Shown in pieces: positions 43,711-54,779 of a stretch of DNA of 64,000 bases; the stretch's first letter is position 1, and the number at the start of each line of letters is the position of its first letter. Source of the stretch: Paraphaeosphaeria minitans (taxonomy: Eukaryota > Ascomycota > Dothideomycetes > Pleosporales > Didymosphaeriaceae); contig WJXW01000003.1 of NCBI GenBank assembly GCA_015832175.1, positions 3,162,001 to 3,226,000 of the forward strand, read 5' to 3'. Below the pieces are notes generated by a model. It worked only from the letters and a program-made list of their open reading frames with translations. It had not been told where the DNA came from and made no database searches. The position numbers were made by a program, and so were the translations under genes.

Positions 43711-44749
43711 TGCCTGCGACGGGCCGCGGAATCGCACTCAACAATGTCGACGGCGACGCTGGTGGATCGGGGCTCGGTGAAAGACGACTGTCGGCAGGCT
43801 CGATCCCCGGTGCGCTCGCTACCTCCACGTTCGACCGCGTGCACGTGACGTGCGGCCTCGGCGGGCTCTTCAGCGCGACCCTCGGCCCGCTCGCCACAGG
43901 CGTGGCCAAGTTCTTGAAAGGACAACTGCCCGTCGCCATGTCCGCGTCTTCGATCTCGCTCTCGCTGTCGCTGCCACTCCGCAATATCTTCTTCCCGTGG
44001 AGATAGCCCTCGGCCTCGATCTCGGGCACCAGTCGCTCCTCGGAGAATTCATCTCCGTCGCGCACATACCACTTGGCGAAGAGGTCGTTCTGGATCCAGA
44101 TGACTTTGGAGAGCGCCTTGACGAGACCGATCTTGCGGTCCATCTTCAGCCGCGGGTGCGAGAGGATGGCTTCGGTGAGGACGTCCTGGATGAAGGAGAG
44201 CGTGACGCCAATGTGCACGTATTCGACGTGCAGAGGGTGTGCGCGGCCCTGCCCCACGTGCATCATGCCCACTTTGTCGAGATACTCCCAGTACTCCCTG
44301 CGGCCGTCAGTAGGAAGTTGCGAACAGCGTAGCCGCTGGGGACGTACATCTTGCTGGGATCACTACACAGCTTCGTCAGATACGCCCGCAGGAACATCTT
44401 CCGATGCAGGATCTGCGGCGAGCTCTCGCTCAGGTTCATGTCCACCGGGCCCTCATACGACGTCGACCTTGTCTCGAATGCGCGTGCTGTGATGTCGTAT
44501 TGCAGCAGCTTCCTGTACACGATGTTGACGAGCGCAGGGATGAGTGCTTTGATGTATTTCGTTCCCGATACCAGTGCTTCGATGTCGCCTGGTGCTGTCA
44601 GCTCGCTTCTCTCCAAGGACGGATGCAGATGCACACATACGGCTGCTGAAGTCGAGAAACGAGTGCAAATACCGTATCCTCGTCTCCAAGTCGGTATACA
44701 GCTCCCTCCGGTCAAAGTGCATCATTGGACGGCGGTAGAACTGAGCCAT
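43703..44749 (-). CDS. Fungal protoglobin (globin-sensor domain protein)
   Basis: Three exons on the minus strand: 44749-44641, 44588-44348 and 44297-43703, with introns of 52 and 50 bp; 314 aa. Residues ~15-205 are a globin-coupled-sensor fold: YTDLETRIRYLHSFLDFSS, DIEALVSGTKYIKALIPAL, a YDITARAF segment, RKMFLRAYLTKL, then EYWEYLDKVGMMH, HVEYVHIGVTLSFIQDVLTEA and KVIWIQNDLFAKWYV. By family pattern, His130 (VGMMH) is the likely haem-binding proximal histidine. No kinase, cyclase or methyl-acceptor output domain is attached; a Ser/Pro-rich tail of ~100 residues follows. Protoglobins bind O2, CO or NO; the fungal role is unknown to me. The start matches the family N-terminus. Confidence 0.85.
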
Positions 44750-45676
44750 GTCGTGCTACTCCCAACGATGTCGGGTATCCAAATGCGATGTATCTCTCGA
44801 TTTTTCGTGTTCCGTCGTCCAAGGCGAATTTTCCCAACGAGCTCTCTCTTCCCGAGTAGGTAAGGTACTCAAACAAATACGGTGTTGACTGCAAAAGCAG
44901 CATCGCGCTTCCGCATGCTTATATCCCCTCGCCGTCCGCCATTGTCCATCGGGGCGTCCATGCCTCAGCGCACATGGTCCGCCGTGAGATGAGCATGGCG
45001 TGACAGCACCCGTGCCTTCCCACGGAGTGGTGCATGTAGTGTCACCACCGTCGTACCACCAGCCAGAATTGCGCTTGCCCATGTGCGGACTAGTGCCGTA
45101 CGGGCAGGGATGGCGCACCATTGAAAGCAAGTTGATTGGATGCGATGGATCGTCTCCCGTGGCCCTCCCACGATCGATGGAGTTGAGAGCTGCCACATGA
45201 GGAAGTTTGCCTTGCAGCAGGACGGCGGAGGACAGAGGAAGTGTGGAGTGACACGTCACTTGGGCTTGCCTGCGCGAGCGAGTATGGGTGGTGGTGGTGG
45301 TCGATTGGGAGACGCGTCGACCATGGGCAAGATGGTTGCTGACGGGCGCTTGCAGGAAGCAAGACGGCATCGAGAGTGAATCGCATATTTCGATGCGATG
45401 GGTTGATTGCATTGATATGTGCAGGTCGTGCAGCAATGCTCATGGTACCTACACCAGGAACGAGCGAGACACGGCGACAGAGCATGATGAGGACGATGCA
45501 TCCCGTATCGAACTGATACCTAGGTACCTAATACCTATGCCTGACACTCTGAACTCCCAAGAAGAAAATAAACTCGACTGCTAGGTAGATAGCTACCATA
45601 CCCAGCCTCACCCCAAACACACACTCCACGCAAAACAAGTTAGACCACCACAGCGACATCTCCCACCGCCGCCCAC
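44750..45676. other. Intergenic, promoter side of the protoglobin gene
   Basis: 927 bp. The longest frames are shadows without motifs. A GGT-rich stretch lies near 45287-45300. Confidence 0.5.
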
Positions 45677-46045
45677 TCAACGACTCCGACGACGTTTACG
45701 CGGAGGCAACGCCCCATCCATCTCGCCCGATGCTGCAGGCACTCGAGCCCTCCGCCCAGACCCAGACCCAGACCCAGACCCAGACCCAGACGTGCGCGAG
45801 ACATCCATTTCCCACCCCAGCAGCGACAACCAGTAGTCCTGAATCCCTCGGTGCCGTGGACACGCGAATCTGAACTGCATCCTCGGGACGACGTCGACGC
45901 ACGGCCGACCTGCGACGTCGCGCGTGCCTCGCTCGCCGTGCGCGCCCGTCGCGGATTGTCTGTAGCCCGCGCAGGTGCGGCCGGGGAGGTTCGGGTGGCC
46001 GGGGCAGCCGCAGTGGTATGTGGTTCGGAGGTAGAGTTTGCACAT
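45677..46045 (-). CDS. Small Cys-containing protein of unknown function
   Basis: Single exon, 122 aa from the ATG at 46045. The N-terminus MCKLYLRTTYHCGCPGHP resembles a class of small uncharacterised fungal proteins that begin Met-Cys and carry paired cysteines which might bind a metal. Further Cys are at GRTCAG, GRPCVD and RFACPRH. Residues ~80-92 are a pure Ser-Gly run (SGSGSGSGSGSG) encoded by a hexanucleotide repeat. The C-terminus is very basic (PPRKRRRSR), a likely nuclear localisation signal. No signal peptide. The gene call rests on the coherent N-terminus and clean ATG; the frame also continues upstream without family-like sequence. Confidence 0.5.
   Translation of the reverse strand: MCKLYLRTTYHCGCPGHPNLPGRTCAGYRQSATGAHGERGTRDVAGRPCVDVVPRMQFRFACPRHRGIQDYWLSLLGWEMDVSRTSGSGSGSGSGSGRRARVPAASGEMDGALPPRKRRRSR
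45755..45790. repeat. CCCAGA hexanucleotide repeat, six copies
   Basis: A perfect 36-bp array inside the small gene at 45677-46045, encoding alternating Ser-Gly. Copy-number change would keep the frame. Confidence 0.95.
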
Positions 46046-48386
46046 GGGTGGGGAGCTTGCTTGGGGGGTTGGGGGGTTTGGAAGTGGTGCGGTGTGGTGC
46101 GGTGCTGGTAACAATATGGTAGGTAGAGATGGGGTCGAGGATAGCTTCGCGTTATTACCTACTGCAGTTGAGCGTTGGGCGTTGTATGTATGTATATATG
46201 TATATACCACGGTGCCCGATGCGTGAGAAGTGAATGGGAGCCTGCATTTGAATTCCAACACCCAAGTAAGATAGTAGATACTTATCAACGACATTTGAAT
46301 TTGTATGCAAAAGTAATACATTACTTGTCACCAACACTCGAATTTCCGACGCACAAGGAAGCAATTACTTATCAGCGACATTCGAATTTGGATGCACAGC
46401 GAGCAGTTGCTTATCACCAGTACTCGAATTTCGAACAATCTCGCCAACAGGTACGCTCAACATTCAATCGTGCATGTATCACCGTGTTGTATCCGTCTGC
46501 TGGGGCGACTCGGAGAAGGTCGAGACGATCAATTTTTACCAAACTGCTACGGTGAACACGTCTGATGACGTGTACATCTTTTGTTCAATGGCAGTTGTTC
46601 GTCATGAGGTTGCAGATAGCAATCAGCTCTACAGTGCATTCTGACGGATCGCATGAAGCTCGTATCTACAGTAGCATGAAGAGTGTATGATTGGAGTCAC
46701 TGGCTGGCTATCTAGGCACCACCGAACCTGTTCTTTCTCGCATGTTCTGCTGCACATTGGTGTACTGATTTTGGTGAAAGCGAGGGATACTTACTCCACG
46801 AGGAGTGGTAGGTCAGTGCCATGATGTCTTGAAGTGAGTTTGGCCGCTTCGTCCAGTTTCTTAAACTCTCTTGCGCTGTGCGGAATCTCCTGGCTAGGCT
46901 TCCGCATCTGGAGCCGAGGATTCGTAGGAAAGCGCATCTCTTCCCACTCTCTAACATATGGGCTCGCCTCCCTACGACTCGCCAGCTATGGACTCGAGGT
47001 TCGAATCTAATTCCTCGTCACATTTGAAGAAACGGTCTTCTTTCAAACCAGGGATTTGTTTCCGTTCTCTTAATACCGGACTTGACAAATTGTGTTGCGA
47101 CTCGTCCGATTTCCGGTTATTTAGAAGGGATGAGATTCTCTGTGACAATCATTTGGATCTGTAAGGCCGGCATAAACCTGTATAATTTCCATCACAACGA
47201 CTCCCGCATCTTTCATCCAGGTAGCCAAGACGAAAGAATCTTAAGAATGCCAAGCAAGGCTTCGTACTCTAGGACCATAGCTTGAATCAGTGGCTGTATG
47301 TGGGGACCTGAAGTTACATCGTCGTGCAGCTGGGGTGGTAACTTCTCGTGCAATGGATTCTCGAAACCAGGAGTAGGCTGGCCTTGGCTGTTGCCAATTC
47401 CAGTATGTCTCGAACGGTGAGACCTGATCCACTGGAACGACGATAAACTGGCTCGGCTACAGGCCAGTTGAGGACTTGGGCTGTAGCCTCTTTCGACTGC
47501 CGGTAAGCTGGCAGCAGCTCGGCCTTTTCTTTCTTGAAATTATGGCATTTGGAATCTGCGTATCGTCCCTTGAGGGGGAATTTCGGTGGATGGGTATTGT
47601 TTGTGGAAGAAACCTTGAAGAGACCGCAGTGTATACTCTCAACAGCATATTTCAGGCTGGTGAGGCAATGTACAGAAAGTGAGTTTCTAGCCTATCTTCC
47701 ATGGTAGGTACTACCTGTATCCAGTGGGTCAGCTTAGCCATATTCAATAGGGACCCGCACAGATAGAACTGCAATACTTTGCTTCCCCTGAAAATGCGAT
47801 AAGTGCATAAGGCCGTGGCACCATATGCATCGCGTCTACCTGTTCCTCGTCTAATGCTGCGAACGTCGCCAACCTCTCACATGCCTTGTCAAGCTTGGCA
47901 TCCCATCGCTACGAAACTCAATAGATGCACAAGCCACACATGCCGCAGCTTAGTACCGATACCATGTTTTAAAGAGCCAGGTCTGGCCTGAGGTGTTGGC
48001 TGGAAGCGAGCAGAATGTTATATGCAAGCAAGGGGCCCGGTACAAATAATCAGACAGCGCCGAGTAGAGAAAAAGTCTTAAGATATCTCGGATCCTGAGA
48101 AGAAAGGAAGCCTGGTTGTGGTGAAGGGAGCTGCGATTTCGATAACACATGGCGGGACGCTCTATGGCAGAGATACATTTTACCATTCTCCTTGCGGTCA
48201 TGATAACCGCATCCCTCACCAACGCTATCCCAACCTTCATGCCCCCAATATTGACTGTATCTAGCGATCAATTGTAGAAGCAGGCCAGCTTGATATCTGA
48301 ACCATCGATTTCATCACAAACAACAAGTAAAAATCTCAACACAATCCAATAAGTTTGTACACAAGAAGCGGACCCCCTCTCACCCT
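46046..48386. other. 2.3-kb gene-free, AT-richer interval
   Basis: Contains the ~44-bp repeat array. Frames at 46712-46957 (-) and 47476-47682 (+) look somewhat protein-like but lack proper starts and recognisable domains; they may be decayed coding remnants. Confidence 0.45.
46247..46435. repeat. Degenerate ~44-bp tandem repeat, four to five units
   Basis: Units begin at 46247, 46294, 46337, 46381 and 46423 with YTYGAATTT. The full units then reach a TTRTCANC element before the next start. Spacing is 47, 43, 44 and 42 bp. Confidence 0.75.
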
Positions 48387-49424
48387 CTACGATATAAAAT
48401 AGCGCTTAATCTTGGGCAACACCACCGTCCACGCCGTCCCACTGCTCGGCTCCATATTGTACATATAATCCGCCCACCACGGCCCCGCAGCCCACCACAG
48501 CGCGCCATACCAAACATCCGAGTTCTGCCCAAGGTAATTGAGTCCATCCTGTAGCGCGGCGACGCACTGCGTGTTGTTCCCGCCTGCAAATTCCCCAATC
48601 ACGCCAACCTTCTTGTTGTCCTTGAGCCACTGCGTCGCAGCCTGCAGCCGCTCCTTGAGGATCGTGGCGGAAACGCACTCGGCGTGGGTGCCCGAGCCGT
48701 CCGTGTCGAGGTACTGGTGCATCTGGTAGACGAGCTTGTTCTGCGGATCCTTCAAATTCACCAGGCTGGCGCCGTTGCCCGAAGACACCCACGTCCACGC
48801 GCCGGACCAGGAGTTGCCTTCGGGGGTGATGTACTGCTTTATGGCACCTGCTGCGCGGACACCGTCGATGGCGGCTTGGTTGAGGTCGAAGACAAGAGTT
48901 TGTTGCATATCGTGATACTCGTTGTTGGTGTCAAACACGACAAGCTCGTTGTCTTTGAACTTTGCGGCGACGTTCTGCCACCAAGTTTTGAAGCCGGCGG
49001 TGTCGGTGATGATGTTGGAGTAGAAGCGGCCGTAGTTGTGCGGCTGGATCATGGCGTAGGCGCCCTTTTTTGTGATGTAGTTGACCTGCTCGGTGAGGTT
49101 TCCGAGGTAGTATTGATCGAAGGCGCCAGTCAGGCTGTTGGGAGTAAGGCGCTCCATGGCTGGGCATGTGTCAATTTTCGGAATGTTGACATTGGGGAAG
49201 GGAGGTTTCTTACCAAAATTCAGACGGAACATGTTCATACCCTGGGCAATGAACTGGTCGATCGTGTTGTAGTCGTACCAGATGTAGTGCTTTCCGTAAG
49301 TTCCTGGGTACGTTCCCTCGCCGAACTCGGCGCCAGACTCATTGATGCCAAACCACTTGAGCTTGCGAGTCTGCGCAAGCGCACTTGAGGCCAAGGCCAG
49401 CGTTGCAAGAAATTGTAAACGCAT
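48387..49424 (-). CDS. Secreted GH5 endo-beta-1,4-glucanase
   Basis: Two exons on the minus strand, 49424-49214 and 49159-48387; 327 aa. The 54-bp intron keeps the frame open, so an unspliced reading would wrongly insert 18 residues inside LNF-AMERL. The signal peptide MRLQFLATLALASSALA is followed by the GH5 (subfamily 5-like) catalytic domain: WFGINESGAEFG, HNYGRFY, DTNNEYHDM with acid/base Glu151, YQMHQYLDTDGSGTH, and IGEFAGG with nucleophile Glu260, ending GALWWAAGPWW. It hydrolyses internal beta-1,4 bonds in cellulose outside the cell. No carbohydrate-binding module is attached. TATA candidate at 49515-49520. The ATG at 49424 gives the typical signal peptide. Confidence 0.93.
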   Translation of the reverse strand: MRLQFLATLALASSALAQTRKLKWFGINESGAEFGEGTYPGTYGKHYIWYDYNTIDQFIAQGMNMFRLNFGKKPPFPNVNIPKIDTCPAMERLTPNSLTGAFDQYYLGNLTEQVNYITKKGAYAMIQPHNYGRFYSNIITDTAGFKTWWQNVAAKFKDNELVVFDTNNEYHDMQQTLVFDLNQAAIDGVRAAGAIKQYITPEGNSWSGAWTWVSSGNGASLVNLKDPQNKLVYQMHQYLDTDGSGTHAECVSATILKERLQAATQWLKDNKKVGVIGEFAGGNNTQCVAALQDGLNYLGQNSDVWYGALWWAAGPWWADYMYNMEPSSGTAWTVVLPKIKRYFIS

Positions 49425-49514
49425 GGCTGAACTTTGATTCAAGTCCTAAACCGATGTACTAGTCGAAAAAGCTGCAGAGCCTGGCTACAGCACCCCTATC
49501 CGATAAACACCGTC

Positions 49515-49520
49515 TTTATA
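49515..49520 (-). promoter_or_regulatory. TATA box candidate of the GH5 gene
   Basis: TATAAA on the minus strand, about 91 bp upstream of the start codon at 49424. Confidence 0.5.
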
Positions 49521-50352
49521 CTCCAAGACCATACTAAGGTCAACCCTTTTATGGCACGGATCGAATCCGTCCGCCCTCCAAATGAACAGCTTCCAAACCA
49601 GACCAGGTCCGCATGAAGAATTACTGTCTACATTGCGGCTCAAAGCTCCTCCAAGCTTCATCTAGCTAGACGTAGCCGAGGATAAATTGCTTGTCCAGAT
49701 TAAAGGCCAGCTTAGGTAGCACGAGTGGTGGGGAATTACGAGCTGGCGTTGCGAGGAGACAAGGGTTTTCATTCGGGGAAAACCCAAAATATGCTAATAC
49801 ATGCTATTCGAAATAAAATTTCTTCTCGTGACGTACCAAATCTCGTGGCGGCTGTTGGGTGACTTTTATAACACAGACGCTAGCAACAAAACTTGGGGTG
49901 CGTAGATTAAATGCCGGCAACCTTGACGCCTCGCATATTGCATGCGTTCCCTCGTGCATACTAATCTCGCCGAAACCCAAGCTCGCGCATTGATTGACCT
50001 GGTTTCTGGAAACCCCTTAGTGAATATCAAAACGAGCGGAGGCACACTCCGTGCCTAAAGAAGAAATGCTGTAAGTGTACGCTCGATTGTGCTCGAATAT
50101 TTGAGTTGGGAGATTGCCCAACAGCATGCGGAAAAGTTGGGAAGATGCCGGTGATGATCAGGTTTGGTTAATAGGACTGCCGTCCCGAGATTTCCGGGTC
50201 CACTTGACATGGTTGCACGCGCTAGGTCACTTCCTGTACGTGCCGATCAACAGCAACACAGGTAAATCCAATATGAACATTCGAAAACCGAATCACACGA
50301 GACGACTCTTGATTCCATTGACTGGCATGACCACATACATAGCTTTTCATGT
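49521..50352. other. Upstream region of the GH5 gene
   Basis: No gene seen. The region is AT-rich near 49780-49840 and 50260-50350, where the 3' UTR of the RING gene is expected. Confidence 0.45.
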
Positions 50353-52990
50353 TCACCGCCGAATAACACGTCGCCTCGTACTTGAAAAGACCGGTCTTGC
50401 CGAAGTTGAATTTGCACCCCCAGAAACATGCCCTCGTGGATGATGACTACTTCTCACTCCAGGCAAACCAACATTCTGCGTCTGTGATCTCCGGCGGGGA
50501 GAAGAGCCAAGAATCATGGATGGCATTGCGGATGGAAGACGAGTAGCTTGCGATTGCGATGGACGACTGAAAGATGGAAACGAGGTTGCAGAACGATTTG
50601 GCGTTTGCAGTGACGAAAATTGACCAACGGGTGCATACGCTCCATGAGCACCAGGCGAGCGTGCTGCATCAGGCCTCACAAGGAAACCCTGAGTGTTGAT
50701 ATATCGACTGCGATGCTGTGGCAACGACGTTGCATGTTCCTGCGGTTGTGTCTCTCTCCTCCAGCCAATGCGTTCATTTCTGTCGTTCATGGGCGAGCCA
50801 AAGAAAGAAAGACCATTCAGACTGCGCGGCTCACGCCAGTCCGTGTCCAGAGAGGGCCTGTGGTGGCGCGATGGAAAGACGCCGGAGCGACTTGAACTAA
50901 CGTCGTGTTCAGTGAACTGGGACCTCGGGAGTGGCTGCGAACGATGAATGCTGCTCCCAAAGAACGGACTTACTACGTTGTCCACCTCGTCTGTAGGTCG
51001 CTGAAACCGAACGGGTGCTGGTGTAACTGGATTCGTGATAGTGCGACTCTGAGAGTTGTTCATAATGGCATCGTCGTTCCTAACGTGAGCTCGACCAGAC
51101 TGGTGGTAAGCCAAATCTGGGATAGCATTGATCGGTGACTGTTCTAGAAACGCATGGCCAAAGTTCCATTGCTTCTGACGATTTTGTGTTTGGATTTTCG
51201 GCGGGTTCGAACGAACATTGTGTTGTAAGTCATTGCCGGGTCGAGATCGCTGCAGATATTGCCTGGGCGGATGCGTGTATGCAACGTCTCCTCCATTTCG
51301 ATTCCGAGGGTCCTCCAAACCCAAATCAAGTCCAGTGTGTTCACCGAGACCATCAAGAAGGCGGATGTACGACGGATCTGTGGGTAATTTCCCGGAGCGC
51401 TGCTTGGGCATCGTCAACGCTGAAGGCGAGTGGAATGTGAAGTCCGACGCATTATTGTGTATGCCGAAACCGGAAAGAAAACGTGACTGTGTGGGTTCAT
51501 TCACCTGACTGCCTTTCACAGGTAGCGTGCCTGTCATGTATGGTGCATCTGACTGGGGACCGTAACGAGTGGGAGGACGTTCATCGATCTCATTCGACTT
51601 CGGAACATCGTCGACAACCTCCCATTGGCCATTATCGTACATTTGCACATCCATATCGGAGAAACTTTTATGAGCCGCCGCTCCAGGTGAGCGTCCGTTT
51701 GTAAACTTATTACGAAGGCTCGGAATGATCTTGCGCATCGACTTGATCTTGGAGAGTGGCTTGAACGGGGGTGGCTTCATGTCACGGCTGGAAGGGACTG
51801 CGTGAATGTTGTTCGCTGTTGCAGGTGAGTCGACTCTGGACCGCTTGAGTGGACGCTGACGTTGAGAGCTGGGAGATGGTGCCTCCACTATTTCTTCCCG
51901 GAAGCCAGTGTTGTGCGCGGATCTACCGACCGTATGACTAGAGCCCGTTTTGAGGGAACCCATGGGCCGATCGTCGGTATTGTCTTGATCAAGCTCGTCA
52001 TTATCCTTGAGAGGAAGAGGTTCATTGTAGTTTGGTATGGGCTCGAAGCTCATTGCGAATCCCAGGGAAGCCAAGCGTTGCTGCATCTGGGTGTTTTGCC
52101 TGCACCTTGTTAATGTTGCATTTGTGTGTTTGTGGTAGTTCACGTACTCGACTAGCCTTGGAATAAGATTGAGATAGTGCCGTGTCTCCGGTAGCCTTGC
52201 TTCAAGTCTGCGCAGCCTCTGCGCTTCACTTTCCATGGGGCGAAGCCGCTCAAGCTCCCGCTGGAGAGTCTGAACCTTCTCATGCTCTTCAGCTGCTAGG
52301 TCCTGCATAGACCGAAGCTTGGCTTCGGTCTCAGTGCGGCTCTTGGCAGCTTGCTTATGGGAAGTGGCGATTGTTTTGCTGAACCTTATAAGAGCAAGAT
52401 ACTGGAACTGGGTCTCGTCAGCAAGTCAATCCATACGGAGGTACATGTCAACTGACCCGCAAAGCCTCCATCTCCTTGCCTTTGCCGTCCAACGCTATTG
52501 GCGGAGATTTGAACCAGAAACTGGGTATCGCAGGATCGTGCTCATCCTCGCCGAAGCCGCGCACCGAGAAGACCTGGCGTGCCGTGTCGTCGCCATTCTC
52601 TTTGACGCATACAGGGCACGAAGCCTGTGGCTGTTGACCAGCCTGGTGGAATGCGGGACCTGTATTAGAAGCATTAGCGGGAAAGCCGTGCAAACTTCGC
52701 GCATACTCACCATTGCCGTCGTTGATATGCTTGATGCAGACGACATGACAGCAGCTTGTGACGTACAGACGGGTCACAATACGGTCCTTGAGGTTGATGC
52801 CGTCAGAGAGGCCATGCACCGAGTCGTGCTGTTGGTAAACGTCGGAGAAGATGTCGCCGCAGACTGAGCATGCAAAGATGCAGTCCAGAGGCGTGATGCC
52901 CTCGTCTTCAGGCGGCGTCTTCGAACCCATCGCCACCAGAGCCTTCAGTGACTTCTTTGCACGGGCAGTGGAAGAGAAAAAGGAAGGCAT
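50353..52990 (-). CDS. RING-finger / coiled-coil protein
   Basis: Four exons on the minus strand: 52990-52711, 52659-52457, 52407-52148 and 52099-50353; introns of 51, 49 and 48 bp; 829 aa. The third intron (donor GTACGT) keeps the frame open, so it is easily overlooked; splicing gives RLVEQNTQMQQRLASLGF. The second uses a GTCAGT donor. A C3HC4 RING lies at residues ~41-111: ACSVC, then a HGLSDG loop, CCHVVCIKH and SCPVC. A coiled coil follows (LAAEEHEKVQTLQRELERLR), then a ~600-residue Ser/Pro/Arg-rich disordered tail. RING proteins usually act as ubiquitin or SUMO E3 ligases; the substrate is unknown. RING plus coiled coil plus Ser-rich tail recalls meiotic Zip3/HEI10 proteins, but I see no direct match. 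Another ATG at 53161 is possible. Confidence 0.8.
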
Positions 52991-53450
52991 GGTGGGTGGA
53001 GTGAGCGCGACGAAACTTGAGGCAGGCGCGACCCCGAGGCCGCCAAGACCGACAATGATAGTAAGCAGACCGTCACCACCACAGACATAGTAGGCCACAT
53101 GGAAGTGGTGTGAAGTGAATCGAGTGGAAACTGCGGGGGCATTGTAAGTATCAAGGGCCATGGCTTACCTTATGCTCTGCGGACCCAGAAGCTGCCTCGT
53201 GCGCACTTAGAGACACGGAGATACTCAAACTGGGATGCTCCGCCTTGCTACAGCCTGGCAGTGGTCTCGACACAATATAAAGGGGTGTCATGTCGCGCAA
53301 ATTGTTTTTGAAAAGGCTGAGGGTACGCAACCAAGTTGGAACTGAAAGTAGAGAGCGCCATTGGACATGAGGGAAAAGAATCACACAAGGAAACTAGTGA
53401 CATATTTACACTGCATCTAAGAGGTCTATCTTAGTATTGAAGCCACCGGC
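52991..53450. other. Upstream of the RING gene
   Basis: 460 bp; includes an in-frame extension to 53161 that could belong to the RING gene if it starts earlier. Otherwise nothing seen. Confidence 0.4.
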
Positions 53451-54156
53451 TTATTGGAATTGCCGGCAAGGGTATCTATGCAGATTAGCATACTGTTGCA
53501 GTACTTGGGAAATGGCGCTTACTCCTCAGGGAAACCATGTGTTCTGTCAATCTCATAGCGCTTCTCTCCAAGCGGCGCGAGGCTCATGCCACTCGGCAGC
53601 GGGGGCATTCCACCGGGTCCCAGGACATCCTTCGCAAGTCCGGTGTTCTTCTCAAAAGCCACAGCCAAACCCTTCGCACCGTTTTCCTGCGCAGCAACCA
53701 GCTGCTTCGAGCCCGCCTCGCCAATCAATTCCTGCTTTGGCGCCGCGGCGCTTCCGACCTCAAGTAGCGCTACGGCATCAGCCTGAGTGACGGTCGAGAG
53801 CTGCGGGTAGCGGCGTCGTACGTCGCGCTTCCAGTACGGGTTCTCGGCGATATCGGCAGCGGGAACAGTGGTGGGGTCGTCGTATCTCATGGGATCAACG
53901 CCCGCGGGAGGTGGGTTGCGGTACGAAACATTGAGCGGGACACCCGAGGACCGGCTGGGGTCAATTGAGAGGAAATTCTTGATTCTGGCATAGACACCCT
54001 GGGGTTCGAGTGTGTATTTCTATGCAACTTCAAGTCAGCGACATCATCCCGAAGCTAGAGCATGGCGTAGTAAGGGAGGGGCGCAACGGCCGGGAAAGGT
54101 GGTGATGGAGGTTCTGGACGTACGACGAAGCGCTGGGCCCCGGATTTGGCCGCCAT
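53451..54156 (-). CDS. NADH:ubiquinone oxidoreductase (complex I) 21.3 kDa-type accessory subunit
   Basis: Three exons on the minus strand: 54156-54124, 54019-53523 and 53475-53451, with introns of 104 bp (donor GTACGT) and 47 bp (donor GTAAGC); 184 aa. Exon 1 gives 11 residues, MAAKSGAQRFV. Exon 2 begins KYTLEPQGVYARIKNFL and contains IDPSRSSGVPLN, YDDPTTVPAADIAENPYWKRD and RRRYPQLSTVTQADAVALL, which match the fungal 21.3 kDa complex I subunit. The last exon adds only YPCRQFQ after HGFPEE, completing the family's conserved end; without it the frame stops at PEE. Acts in the mitochondrial inner membrane respiratory chain as a non-catalytic subunit. No obvious cleavable presequence, consistent with several accessory subunits. 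Confidence 0.87.
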
Positions 54157-54779
54157 TGTGGGCACCTTGTTCGAGAAAGTGCAATTGGCGGTTGTAGAAG
54201 GTCGATTGACGGGGTCCTGAGGTGCAGCGTTCGGGGAGCTGTGACGTGAAGCTGTGAAAGGCGTCGGAGCCTGTCGCGCGCCAAGGCCACCGTGCACAGA
54301 TCGCCAGTCATCTGCATTGACGTGATTGGTCAGACACAGAGGCCGCCCACTCCCCTCCATTCTCATTATCGCGAACTACTTGAGATTTACCGAGACATTG
54401 TATACATTTTGGAGTTGTTGATCTATCGAAACTGCTCAACTATGCGCCATGCAAGCTCCTGCAAGCCGTGTCAACGTGGAAACCTAACACGCTGTTCCTT
54501 TGCCGCACGGCAGCTTGTCTTCAAGAAGCCTATCTTTCAAAAGGCAGAGTAGGTACCTATGGCCTTGAAGAGAGCTGTGATCGGACAGAGTCGCCTTACG
54601 ATCAACCTTCGGCGCAAGATCAGGACGCTAGACGAGCATTGCACCAACACGCAGCCGAAAATTGACTCAGGCTTTGGCACATCACCTGCAGGGCCAATTC
54701 AACTAGAAACCGTCGGTTTCCTTCATTAAGCTCACTATACATATCTCGAACCCATACAGGCTGGCCCGAAGTAGCCTCT
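54157..54779. other. Intergenic
   Basis: Promoter of the complex I subunit gene and 3' flank of the carboxylesterase. A short frame at 54468 with a Cys-x2-Cys pattern is not a convincing gene. Confidence 0.5.

Noticed and set aside
44756..45436. 226-codon minus-strand frame upstream of the protoglobin gene
   Set aside because: No domain, no conserved pattern, and it would crowd the protoglobin promoter.
46990..47007. GGTTCGAATCT resembling a tRNA B box
   Set aside because: The bases beside it do not form a T stem, and no A box or acceptor stem is found at the right distance.
54468..54665. Cys-x2-Cys frame suggesting a zinc-cluster transcription factor N-terminus
   Set aside because: Spacing and the missing later cysteines do not fit the Zn2Cys6 pattern.
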